The position numbers were made by a program, and so were the translations under genes. From positions 1-11,539 of the forward strand of contig AWNV01000080.1 in assembly GCA_000493965.1 (NCBI GenBank): a stretch of 11,539 nt of DNA, in the 5' to 3' direction. The notes under the pieces were generated by a model. That model was given only the letters and a program-made list of their open reading frames with translations. It ran no database searches and was not told where the DNA came from. Positions 1 to 6,670 of the stretch are shown piece after piece. The stretch's first letter is position 1. Each line of letters starts with the position of its first letter. Origin of the DNA: Candidatus Aminicenans sakinawicola JGI OTU-1. GTDB taxonomy: Bacteria; Acidobacteriota; Aminicenantia; Aminicenantales; Aminicenantaceae.

Positions 1-442
1 GCACGCGGTGGGGCGACCGTCTCGGCCGGAATCCGTAAGAGTTCGGACAAAAGTCCGCTTCAAATATGGCCTCCAGAATCCACTTCAATGCTCCCTGGAC
101 CACACGATCCCGGATGCAGGGAATCTGGAGAGTCCGGACTCTGCCGTCCCCTTTGGGTATCTCAACCCGACGGTTCACCTGTGGTTTGTAAGTCCTCGCC
201 AGGAGTTCTTCCCGTATGGCGTTAAGGAAGGCTTCGCTACCTGATGCCTCGATGTCTTTAGAAGTTAGACCATCAACGCCTGGTGCGCCACCATTCCTCT
301 TCGCCTGTCGGTATGCTTCAGCAAGGACTTCGATCTTCGCGATATGCACGAAGATTCCCCAAAAACGATGCTCTCGCTCAGACTTCGCCTTCCGGAATAT
401 CCGCCGGCGCAGCTCCTGCAAGTCAATGGGTGCCTTTATCAT
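1..442 (-). CDS. ltrA: Group II intron reverse transcriptase/maturase, N-terminal 147 residues (partial)
   Basis: Multifunctional intron-encoded protein that helps the intron RNA splice and copies it into DNA during retrohoming. Visible parts are the RT-0 segment around NGGAPGVDGLT (residues 50-60), an RT-1 block with RRVEIPKGDGR followed by TLQIPCIRDRVVQ (about 91-116), and the start of RT-2 with SYGFRPRRSPH (135-145). The catalytic YADD motif, thumb/maturase domain and any HNH endonuclease would lie beyond the left edge. The start is ATG at 442: an in-frame TGA lies five codons upstream and the purine-rich AAGGGTGAG sits directly before it. The reading frame is open to the window edge. It is oriented like the host transposase gene, so splicing of that transcript is possible. 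The family assignment is confident; activity cannot be judged. Confidence 0.93.
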   Translation of the reverse strand, partial: MIKAPIDLQELRRRIFRKAKSEREHRFWGIFVHIAKIEVLAEAYRQAKRNGGAPGVDGLTSKDIEASGSEAFLNAIREELLARTYKPQVNRRVEIPKGDGRVRTLQIPCIRDRVVQGALKWILEAIFEADFCPNSYGFRPRRSPHRV

Positions 443-950
443 CTCACCCTTGCCTCACCTTGCCAAACGGAATGTCTACCGGTCCGGGCCCTTCCCTCCC
501 CATGTGTTTTGCTGCACACGGATCAACAGTAATACAACCCGATCCGCCACTTCCCACTCACGGTTATAGGCAGGGCCCCTCCCCATCGGGATTTCTCCGA
601 CGAGCACCGAGGGCTTCTCCAGTTACCGCATGACCCTTCGCTCCATGTCGTCGCTGATACCCCGCCGGTGAGAGATAACGTTTATGACTCATACCGCTAC
701 CTCTTGCTGCCTTCGCACGCAAATAGACCGGCTCGGCCACCGGATTTTCCGTGTAACGAGGCTACATCTACGTTCACTGCACGTTACAACCTGGAGCGTT
801 GCGCATCCTCCTTTCAAAGAATGTTGTCGGAGGGCTTCGCCGTCTTGCTCTCGCGCCACGGCGCCTCTCAAGCTACAAGGCCCTTGAGTCTTTTAGCCTT
901 GGCCGGATTTCCACCGGCTGGATCATGCACCCTTCTTTGGACACGCCCAC
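443..950 (-). ncRNA. Group II intron ribozyme, 5' domains
   Basis: Non-coding sequence between the presumed 5' splice site and the intron ORF, corresponding by position to domains I to III and the start of domain IV of the self-splicing RNA. It is rich in potential hairpins. One of them has a CAAC/GTTG stem holding the loop GCTCCAG (minus strand; loop at 791-797), of which CTCCAG is complementary to CTGGAG in the 5' exon at 952-957. This makes it a candidate EBS1. The domain assignments are by position only; I did not fold the RNA. Confidence 0.7.
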
Positions 951-1838
951 TCTCCAGCGGTTCCGATATAATTCTGCTACAGTGAGCGCCGGAATGTCAA
1001 AATTGTTTGTAAGAAACACTAATATTTTATCTGTTTGGTTATCATGATATTTGACTCTTCGCAGTTTGTCGGGGTAGCTCTTTCGTGTGTTGAAACCGCT
1101 AAGGCGAATGACTTGGTCGCAGCGGAGACCAGTTGACTTGTTGACTTTTCTGGATTCTATCCGTTAAAACTTCATATTCTTTTTTGCGCGGATTATGAAA
1201 TATCCCAAGTTTTCCCTGATTCGATAAAGCCTTTCAAAGTCAAGATATCCTCTATCCATAACGTAAAAAGATCCAGGCTCAGGAATAAGCACATCAAGGA
1301 TATTGACATCGTGCACCAGCCCGCTTGTAATCTCAATAAATACCGGTATTGACCCCTGAATATCCAATAAGGTATGAAGTTTGACCGCCCCTTTGTTTTT
1401 TCGAAATTTCGCCCAAGGAAAAAGCGATAAACATAAATCGATTGTCGTTGCATCCAAAGCATAAATGGTATTATCAAGGTCAACAATAAACGCAGGATCA
1501 TCATGGTAGAGTTTACGGGCATGTGAAATCAATACCTGGGCAAACTCAGCATATATGCGCCAATCTCTTTTTCGATTAGCATTAGCAAGGTTTGTTCGTG
1601 ATACATTTCCTTTGATTCCCATGTGATATAATTTATTAGGTTGAGCGTTTAAACAGACTTCTATATCACGTAAACTTTCCCTATAGGTCAATTGCGCAAA
1701 ACTCATAGATAAGAATTGATCCCAACAACTAAACTGTCGTATTCTATAATTGCCTTTGTATTTGATGACTCGTTTATCAAATTCATATTTCGGTATGAAT
1801 GACATAATTTGGGAGAAAATCGTTTGGCCAGTATTCAT
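951..1838 (-). pseudogene. IS4-family transposase, interrupted by a nonsense codon and by the intron
   Basis: DDE transposase of the IS4 family. Residues 1-224 are open from ATG 1838, with ribosome site AGAGGTGAT just upstream. They include an N-terminal segment of the DUF4372 type and the catalytic core: ALDATTID around D129 and YVMDRGYLDF around D195. An in-frame TAA at 1166-1164 follows KKNMKF. Beyond it the same frame stays open for exactly 71 more codons, with clear family motifs (STGLRCDQVI, LTNNFDIPALTVAELYRNRW), up to 951 where the group II intron begins. The Y-x2-R-x3-E signature is therefore cut between R and E. The catalytic Glu and the rest should lie past the intron. The frame is otherwise intact, so the nonsense codon looks recent. 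A sequencing error at TAA cannot be excluded. Confidence 0.88.
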
Positions 1839-1962
1839 GTATCACCTCTTTATGGTTAGAGAAGTAATACACGAGCTTGGAAAGTGAATTCAAATCGAAA
1901 AATCTTTTTTCCCTGGTTTCATTATTATTTTCAATGACTTACAAGACTTTTGTATTTTTTAA

Positions 1963-1975
1963 TAGGACAGCAGTG
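1963..1975. repeat. 13-bp direct repeat, inner copy (candidate IS4 terminal repeat)
   Basis: TAGGACAGCAGTG on the plus strand, identical to 2017-2029 and in the same orientation, 54 bp apart. On the minus strand it reads CACTGCTGTCCTA and leads into the transposase leader. It is a candidate terminal inverted repeat of the IS4 element. Confidence 0.7.
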
Positions 1976-2015
1976 AATGAATATAAATAAATTAAAAGGA
2001 TTTCAGATTCTAACG

Positions 2016-2159
2016 TTAGGACAGCAGTGTTCCAAAATAATTTGTTGAAAAAGGAATTACAGAATGCCCATGTTGCTCTAGCAGCTCTTTTGTCTTGAAA
2101 AATAGGCTTCCAAAACCTCCACGACTATAATAAAATTTTGATGCAAAGATAATTTTCAT
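2016..2159 (-). pseudogene. Glycosyltransferase N-terminal remnant cut by the IS4 element
   Basis: A 47-codon reading frame starts MKIIFASKFYYSRGG and continues FKTKELLEQHGHSVIPFS, the pattern of the first beta strand, glycine-rich loop and first helix of a GT-B fold, GT4-type glycosyltransferase (compare the usual MKIL..K.....GG opening of such enzymes). After about residue 43 it runs into the IS4 terminal repeat and stops at TAA 2018-2016. Its ATG lies only 5 nt past the stop of the CapK-like gene, so it was the next gene of the same leftward operon. A normal enzyme would be about 350-400 residues; the rest may survive beyond the IS outside the window. The truncation is seen directly; the family is inferred from a short segment. 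Confidence 0.72.
2017..2029. repeat. 13-bp direct repeat, outer copy (candidate IS4 edge)
   Basis: Second copy of TAGGACAGCAGTG. The truncated glycosyltransferase reading frame from the right enters it and stops at TAA inside it (2018-2016), as expected if the IS inserted at this point. The 41 bp between the two copies is AT-rich and unexplained. Confidence 0.7.
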
Positions 2160-2164
2160 ATCAC

Positions 2165-3496
2165 TTAAAATAATCTCTTCGTGAATCTATATTTTCCAGA
2201 TTTCTCTTTCTTAACATTTTCAATATATGCAAATTCTATATCCATATTCTTAGTAAATATTTTCCTTAATCTTTCTAATAAAATCTTTTCGCTGCTATCA
2301 GTATATTCAGAAGCCCTAATAACATTAACCAACAAATCTGTCTTTCCCCTCTGAACAAACTGTATTTCCTGAACTGCAAGATCTTTATATATCAAGGTCA
2401 AAGCTGGTGATGAAACATAACTACCATCAGCAGCGCATAATAAATCGCCCTCTCTTGCACCACCCAAAAATAAGCGTGGTCCACACAAACCACATCTGCA
2501 CGGGTTATCTTCAATTCGACCTATATCACCTGTCTCATATCGTATAAACGGCATCCCTTTATTACGGAGACTTGTTACTACAATGTCACCATAATCTTCA
2601 GATAACCATGGATACTTCCCTTTATTAACAATTTCCACATACACTGATTGCCAATTGACATGCAATCCATTATGAGCTTTACATTCATGCGCTATATTGC
2701 CAACTTCTCGACAACCATACCTATCAAAAGTTTCGCATCCAAAAACACGGTGAAAAGTATCTCGCATTTCTTTGGTCAAAACTTCTGATGTTGATTCAAT
2801 AAAATCAAAATTCAGATCAATACCCTTACGCTCCACAAAAAGCGCAAGTTGATATAATGCGGTAGAGTACCCAATCAAGAACTTAGGTTTTCTTTTTCTG
2901 CATTTCTTGGCAAATTTCATAAGAGATTTATCATTTAAAAAAAATGCATTCACTTGAAATGCATTCATCATAAAATCTTGCATCTTCTGTCGAAGTGAGT
3001 ACTGCTTTTTCACATCATAGTTGCCGCCATACACAAACCCATGACAATCACCAAGCTTATAACCAACCATCGCTAAATTATAATAAATCATTGCCCAACG
3101 AAAATCCTTGTACTGTCTATCATAAGCAAATTTTAAAGGCTGCCCCGTAGAACCTCCTGTGGAATCAAAACATATTCTTTTTGTATTTTTATATTCATCC
3201 GATAATAAGTTGTCTAGATTTCTTCTTATATCATCCTTTTCTAACACTGGAAGTTGTTTTAATATTTCAATTGGAGAATATCTAGCTACTCCCTGTAATT
3301 TTTTATCAAAAAGTTTTTTATAAAAAGGCACATGTTCAGAAATATAAATAAAATTTTTAGTTAATTTTTTATCCAGATAAGCTCTAATTTTCTTTTTATC
3401 ATATTGAATAGTTGACTTTAAAGTTGAAAGTTCTTGTAAAATCTTCCTTCTAGTAATCCTGTTATAAATATTCAAAAGCAACTTTGTTGATAACAT
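2165..3496 (-). CDS. CapK/PaaK-like adenylate-forming enzyme of polysaccharide biosynthesis
   Basis: 443 residues, the usual length for this family. It belongs to the ANL superfamily of AMP-forming ligases, in the phenylacetate-CoA-ligase-like (PaaK) branch that includes CapK proteins of capsule and O-antigen clusters. Visible motifs are the ATP phosphate-binding loop DSTGGSTGQP (111-120), DRYGCREVGNIAHEC (258-272), GDIVVTSLRNKGMPFIRY (303-320) followed by ETGDIGRI (321-328), and a cysteine-rich PCRCGLCGPR (332-341) that resembles the zinc site of PaaK-type enzymes. KSGKYRFTKRLF near the end is the C-terminal lysine region. In such clusters these proteins are thought to activate an acyl or amino-acid group for glycan modification, but the substrate is unknown. 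The start is ATG 3496; the stop is 5 nt before the next operon gene. No truncation is visible. Confidence 0.87.
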   Translation of the reverse strand: MLSTKLLLNIYNRITRRKILQELSTLKSTIQYDKKKIRAYLDKKLTKNFIYISEHVPFYKKLFDKKLQGVARYSPIEILKQLPVLEKDDIRRNLDNLLSDEYKNTKRICFDSTGGSTGQPLKFAYDRQYKDFRWAMIYYNLAMVGYKLGDCHGFVYGGNYDVKKQYSLRQKMQDFMMNAFQVNAFFLNDKSLMKFAKKCRKRKPKFLIGYSTALYQLALFVERKGIDLNFDFIESTSEVLTKEMRDTFHRVFGCETFDRYGCREVGNIAHECKAHNGLHVNWQSVYVEIVNKGKYPWLSEDYGDIVVTSLRNKGMPFIRYETGDIGRIEDNPCRCGLCGPRLFLGGAREGDLLCAADGSYVSSPALTLIYKDLAVQEIQFVQRGKTDLLVNVIRASEYTDSSEKILLERLRKIFTKNMDIEFAYIENVKKEKSGKYRFTKRLF

Positions 3497-3816
3497 CTCA
3501 AATTATTTTTTATTTTCTTATTGGGTAACGGCTATATGCCAAATGAAATCAGAGAATAATTCTAACACTTCAATTAGATTCTCCATTGATGTAATTACTA
3601 ATTTTATCATATAAAAAAATATCAATAATAATCAATTAAAAATAAAATGTTTTGCTTGCTACTGACTGCTAACAAAAGAAACGACAACCTTATATTCAAT
3701 TTTGCAAGGACTCAAAAAATCCAATTTTTCAAGAGATAATATGTTGAAATCAATAAAAGGCCCTAAAAAAGAGTCTCTGATTTCATATGACATACAACCG
3801 GCAACTATTAAATCTG
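3497..3816. other. AT-rich gap with no convincing gene
   Basis: 320 bp between the Wzy-like remnant and the CapK-like gene. On the minus strand it holds two short open frames without a good ribosome site. One is 44 codons (3793-3659, MSYEIRDSFLGPFIDFN...), and its frame is open for 13 more codons upstream, overlapping the end of the Wzy remnant. The other is 30 codons (3610-3518, MIKLVITSMENLIEVLE...). The first has protein-like composition and may be the tail of another decayed gene, but I recognise neither. The unusual gap in an otherwise tightly packed operon suggests gene loss here. Confidence 0.5.
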
Positions 3817-4149
3817 CTAAATCATATTGAAATTATTTTTTCGCTGTTTATTTATAGGCAATTCTTTTTTCTGGGCTAAGCACATATAGTAATGCAACAT
3901 TAAACCAAAACAGAAAATTAAGATTGTTTCTTGCAACAAACGAATCAAAGAAAAATCCACAAATAACAAAGACAAAAAAAATATAAAAATATATCTGTTA
4001 TGATTTCTAGATTTTAGGTAATTTAATTTAGAAAGAAATATAACTAATATCACAACAAAATAAACTAAAGTTGTAAGGAATCCTACTTCAGTAATTAAGA
4101 TAGCCCATGGATTCTCGAAATCTGTCCTTTTACTGTTTAACTTAACTGT
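3817..4149 (-). pseudogene. C-terminal remnant of a Wzy/O-antigen-ligase-like membrane protein
   Basis: The open frame continues upstream of the GTG at 4053 to about 4149, adding STVKLNSKRTDFENPW followed by AILITEVGFLTTLVYF. An NPW(x)ILLTE-type segment after a large periplasmic loop, followed by hydrophobic helices (roughly VGFLTTLVYFVVILVIFL, then YIFIFFLSLLFVDFSL and ETILIFCFGLMLHYYMCL) and a basic tail, is the typical C-terminal end of O-antigen polymerases and Wzy/WaaL-fold proteins. Those are normally about 400 residues with 10-12 helices; only about 110 residues remain. There is no start codon with a ribosome site, and the head of the frame overlaps the last codons of the GT4 gene. I infer a deletion that fused the end of that gene to the wzy tail. 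Family confidence is moderate. Confidence 0.65.
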
Positions 4150-5302
4150 GCTTATTTCCTTGGAAAATCTTGTTAGACCGATAATTAACTTTTCTTTTTG
4201 ATAATTCCATATAAACTTCTTCTAATTCTGAACTCATCCGTTTATTAGAAAATCTGTTTAGAACAAAATTACGACTTTCATTTCTATCTGTTTGACTTTT
4301 TTTAACTACATCAAGAATAGCCTCAGCCATACCATCTAAATCTCCAAGTGGAACCAAATAAGCACTTGGACAATTAATAAGAATTTCACGAAGACCGCCT
4401 ACAGAAAAAGCTATTACTGGCACATTCATGGCCAAACCTTCGAGTGCTGTAAGCCCTAGAGATTCATACCGAGATGGGATTAAAAGAACATCCAATCCAC
4501 TTAAAAAAGACCTAACGTCAGAAATCCAAGAAAGGAAATGAAAATATTTTCTTACTCCTATGTATTTACATATTTTTTCCATTTGTTCTCTGTCTGGCCC
4601 ATCTCCCGCTATAGAGAATTTGAAAGTTCTTTTAGAAATTTCTAAAAAGTGTTTGGCTACATAAGGAAGATAATCTACTCCTTTATGATTATTTATAATT
4701 CGACCAATATACCCAATATTGAGGATCTTACCTTTTTCTCGAAGATTTTTTTTTGGACAAAAATAGTTTGTATTAATCCCAAGATATATAACTTTAACTT
4801 TGGATCTATTCAAATCATGCAGCTTAAATAAAGCATCAGCACTTGTCTTTGAATTGGCAATGACAAGATCACAAGATAAAAAATCAAATCTTTCTAAAAA
4901 CTTTCGCCACCACTCTCCTTCACCCTGTAATCTCCGAATGGTTACACCATGCTCTGTATTTATTATTGGGCACATTAAAAATAATCTTAAAAACGGTCTA
5001 GTCAAATGCGGAATTATATGGTCATGAATAATATCAGGATTAAAACGTCTAAGCTCTTTTACTAATTTATATCTACCAAGAAAACTAAAACCATTTTTCC
5101 AGTGTAAACAAACAACATTAAATCCAAGTTTCTTAATCTGATTAGTAAAATAACCTTCATCACCTGATAAAATAAAAAAATGCATTTCAATCTTTGACCT
5201 ATCTAGAGCAAAAGCCAAATCACTTAAAGAACGTTCCGCACCACCATAGGTATCTTTCCAGATGATAGTTGCAACTTTGATTTTATTATTCACAGTATTC
5301 AC
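4142..5302 (-). CDS. GT4-family glycosyltransferase
   Basis: 386 residues, full length for a retaining GT-B enzyme that moves a sugar from a nucleotide-sugar donor to a lipid-linked glycan at the inner face of the membrane. The N-terminal acceptor domain has WKDTYGGAERSLSDLAFAL (15-33) and IIHDHIIPHLTRPFLR (91-106), with INTEHG (114-119). The C-terminal donor domain has IGYIGRIINNHKGVDYL (196-212), FSIAGDGP (229-236) and PSRYESLGLTALEGLAMNVP (276-295), whose E280 and E288 form the E-x7-E motif. The start used is GTG 5302; a second GTG at 5293 is equally possible. No ribosome site is visible because the IS3 element ends about 20 bp upstream, so the true leader, and perhaps some N-terminal codons, are lost. 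The 3' end overlaps the Wzy-like remnant. The donor sugar cannot be told. Confidence 0.88.
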   Translation of the reverse strand: MNTVNNKIKVATIIWKDTYGGAERSLSDLAFALDRSKIEMHFFILSGDEGYFTNQIKKLGFNVVCLHWKNGFSFLGRYKLVKELRRFNPDIIHDHIIPHLTRPFLRLFLMCPIINTEHGVTIRRLQGEGEWWRKFLERFDFLSCDLVIANSKTSADALFKLHDLNRSKVKVIYLGINTNYFCPKKNLREKGKILNIGYIGRIINNHKGVDYLPYVAKHFLEISKRTFKFSIAGDGPDREQMEKICKYIGVRKYFHFLSWISDVRSFLSGLDVLLIPSRYESLGLTALEGLAMNVPVIAFSVGGLREILINCPSAYLVPLGDLDGMAEAILDVVKKSQTDRNESRNFVLNRFSNKRMSSELEEVYMELSKRKVNYRSNKIFQGNKHS

Positions 5303-5320
5303 TATAATGGTCTTGTCGAT

Positions 5321-5360
5321 TCAGACCAAAAAAGGTCGCAATTTTAGGTGTATCTCCTTA
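5321..5360. repeat. IS3 left terminal inverted repeat
   Basis: Pairs imperfectly with 6461-6502 when inverted. Shared blocks are GACCAAA near the tip and AGGTGTAT followed by TCCTT on the inner side, with one or two small gaps between them. Confidence 0.75.
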
Positions 5361-5382
5361 CAATATAATAAGGAGGGCACTA

Positions 5383-5671
5383 TTGAAAAAAAGAAAGACT
5401 TACAAATTTCAAAGCGAGAGTAGCATTGGAAGCGATCAAGGGAGAGAGGACGATTTCGGAGATTGCGAGTCAGTTTGAGGTTCATCCCAATCAGATAACG
5501 AAATGGAAGAAACAGCTTTTGGAGAATGTCTCCGGTCTTTTTTCTAAGAAGAAAGATCCTGAGATTGAAGAGCTGAAAAGTTTGAACGAAGAGCTGTACA
5601 AGAAGATCGGAAAGCAGAACATCGAGCTTGAGTTTCTAAAAAAAAAGTACAAGCAAATCCAGAGCCTGTAA
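5383..5671 (+). pseudogene. IS3 orfA (helix-turn-helix protein), frameshifted near its start
   Basis: OrfA binds the IS ends and, fused to OrfB, makes the transposase. A strong ribosome site AAGGAGGG (5370-5377) precedes TTG 5383, which opens KKRKTYKF. The family then expects KARVALEAIKGERT, but that sequence lies one frame over (from about 5414 on), where a TGA at 5384-5386 closes the frame upstream. A one- or two-base indel around 5400-5412 is therefore needed to restore the gene. Downstream the HTH segment is clear (TISEIASQFEVHPNQITKWK), followed by a heptad-rich helix (DPEIEELKSLNEELYKKIGK and on) that would form the leucine-zipper-like multimerisation region. It stops at TAA 5669-5671. 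An alternative is late initiation at TTG 5426, which would lose the N-terminal residues. Confidence 0.82.
5641..5647 (+). promoter_or_regulatory. Programmed -1 ribosomal frameshift site of the IS3 element
   Basis: AAAAAAG at the end of a run of nine A. In the orfA frame it reads A AAA AAG, the canonical slippery heptamer of IS3 elements. A -1 slip puts ribosomes into KVQANPEPVKREF and then the orfB frame without a stop, producing OrfAB. Confidence 0.8.
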
Positions 5672-6427
5672 AGAGAGAGTTTGTGGAAAAGGACAACCAG
5701 CAATTGAGGGTTCGGAGGCAGTGCAAGATTCTCTCTTTCAACCGGTCCTCTCTCTATTATGAACGGATCGGACTGACTGAGGAGAATCAGCGAATTCTTG
5801 AGGAAATGGATAAAATTTACCTGGACTTTCCCATATACGGGAGCCGGGAGTTGAAGCGGCGAAAGTTCAAAGTTGGTCGTTACAAAGCCCGGACTCTGAT
5901 TCGGATACTGTGGGTGGAGGCAATTTATCCCCGGAAGAGATTGAGCTTTCCAGACAAGGAACATCAGATCTATCCTTATCTTCTCCGGGATGTATCCATT
6001 GATAAACCTGACATGGCGTGGACAACTGATATCACCTGCATCCGTTTGAAGCATGGATTCGTCTACCTTGTGGCTGTGATGGATCTCCAACACCCTGGAG
6101 CCGGATATCTGTTGTGGAGTCTTAAAAGAGGCACTGGAGAGAGGAAATCCAGAGTATTTCAATACAGACAAGGGTTCACAGTTTACAAGCAAGAATTTCA
6201 CCTCGATTCTCCAGGAAGAAAAGATCAAGATCAGCAGGCATGGCAAAGGCCGAGTGATCGACAATATCTTCATAGAACGGTTCTGGAGATCACTGAAGTA
6301 TGAGAAGGTTTATACCAAATCCTATGAGACGGTAGCGGAATGTAGAGCAAACATCGGGGAATTTATTCGAAAATATAATCACCAGAGACTGCATCAATCC
6401 TTAGGGGAATACGATACGCCTCTTTAG
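5642..6427 (+). pseudogene. IS3 orfB (DDE transposase), internal deletion and frameshift
   Basis: OrfB carries the rve-type DDE catalytic domain that joins the IS ends to the target. The first part is open from the slippery site through VEKDNQQLRV (GTG 5683) and YGSRELKRR to MAWTTDITCIRLKHGFVYL, where D116 is the first catalytic Asp, and VAVMD. The WYSR...LSW stretch expected next in the family is missing. From 6089 the homologous sequence resumes one frame over: NTLEPDICCGVLKEALERGN, then FNTDKGSQFTS with the second Asp, IDNIFIERFWRSLKYEKVY with the catalytic Glu, and IREFIRKYNHQRLHQSL-like tail ending DTPL at TAG 6425-6427. A deletion of roughly a dozen codons with a net frame change near 6085-6090 therefore disables the gene. 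The unshifted frame reads on nonsensically to TGA 6303. Confidence 0.87.
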
Positions 6428-6460
6428 ACTTATCGTCAGATGCAAATGGCTGTGGCATGT

Positions 6461-6502
6461 TAAAGGACATACACCTTAAAGAAGACTCAGATTTGGTCTT
6501 GA
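6461..6502. repeat. IS3 right terminal inverted repeat
   Basis: Inverted partner of 5321-5360. It starts 33 bp after the orfB stop, as expected for an IS3 right end. Confidence 0.75.
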
Positions 6503-6670
6503 TAACCGAACCACTTCATATCATATATATTTATACTGTTTCCAAACAATTCATTCTCCACTCCAGCTTCCTAATCTTACCTTCTTTCTAATAAGGCTAG
6601 GTTATAAAATATATAGACTTTCATCTCCTTTACCGATAGATTTTTAAATGACAACATAAAACATATACGG

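Larger units (their letters stand above)
1..950 (-). mobile_element. Group II intron, 5' part (continues past the left edge)
   Basis: Read on the minus strand, this GC-rich block holds about 500 nt of non-coding sequence followed by a LtrA-type reverse-transcriptase ORF, the layout expected of a group II intron whose ORF lies in ribozyme domain IV. The proposed first bases are GTGGG at 950-946, fitting the GUGYG-like 5' consensus loosely. The transposase reading frame to its right ends exactly on a codon boundary at 951. The base composition is far richer in GC than the flanking DNA, which suggests recent arrival. The 3' half (rest of the ORF, domains V and VI, 3' exon) is outside the window, so whether the intron is intact cannot be judged. 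The exact 5' boundary is inferred from the interrupted frame and a possible EBS1/IBS1 pairing. Confidence 0.85.
1..2029 (-). mobile_element. IS4-family insertion sequence, 5' end, itself carrying the group II intron
   Basis: The element contains an IS4-type DDE transposase gene reading leftwards. On the minus strand its outer end probably starts CACTGCTGTCCTA. That 13-mer occurs twice, ending at 1975 and at 2029; the glycosyltransferase reading frame on the right runs up to the copy at 2029, so I place the edge there, with 1975 as the alternative. The other end lies beyond the left edge of the window, past the intron. The long AT-rich leader (1839-1975) carries no ORF and ends in AGAGGTGAT just before the transposase ATG. 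The boundary is inferred because the opposite inverted repeat is not visible. Confidence 0.75.
5315..6505 (+). mobile_element. IS3-family insertion sequence, degenerate
   Basis: It contains orfA (helix-turn-helix) and orfB (DDE integrase) in the usual order with an overlap, reading rightwards against the glycan operon. Imperfect terminal inverted repeats are visible: 5321-5360 (TCAGACCAAA ... AGGTGTATCTCCTTA) and, inverted, 6461-6502 (TCAAGACCAAA ... AGGTGTATGTCCTTTA). The outermost tips and the target duplication are not clear, so the limits are good to about 10 bp. Both ORFs carry frame-disrupting changes, so this copy is probably inactive on its own. It separates the GT4 gene from the upstream GT2 gene and runs opposite to them. 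Confidence 0.88.

Noticed and set aside
8..1047. Several plus-strand open frames of 60-117 codons across the first kilobase
   Set aside because: They lie opposite the group II intron ribozyme and its reverse-transcriptase ORF; GC-rich structured DNA gives long chance frames, and they have no ribosome sites or recognisable motifs.
1163..2040. A novel accessory system associated with a reverse transcriptase (retron or DGR-like)
   Set aside because: The RT has group II intron RT-0 to RT-2 features and an intron ribozyme in front of it; there is no template/variable repeat pair and no msr/msd-like unit.
3518..3610. 30-codon minus-strand frame MIKLVITSMENLIEVLE...
   Set aside because: Very short, with no ribosome site and no recognisable family.
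5491..6273. 260-codon minus-strand open frame opposite the IS3 orfs
   Set aside because: It is antisense to clear IS3 orfA/orfB protein sequence; its translation has no family pattern.
6503..6670. Short frame MKVYIFYNLALLERR after an AAAGGAG motif in the gap between the GT2 gene and the IS3 end
   Set aside because: The spacing between AAAGGAG and ATG is too short and the frame stops after 15 codons; it might be the start of a lost gene but cannot be supported.
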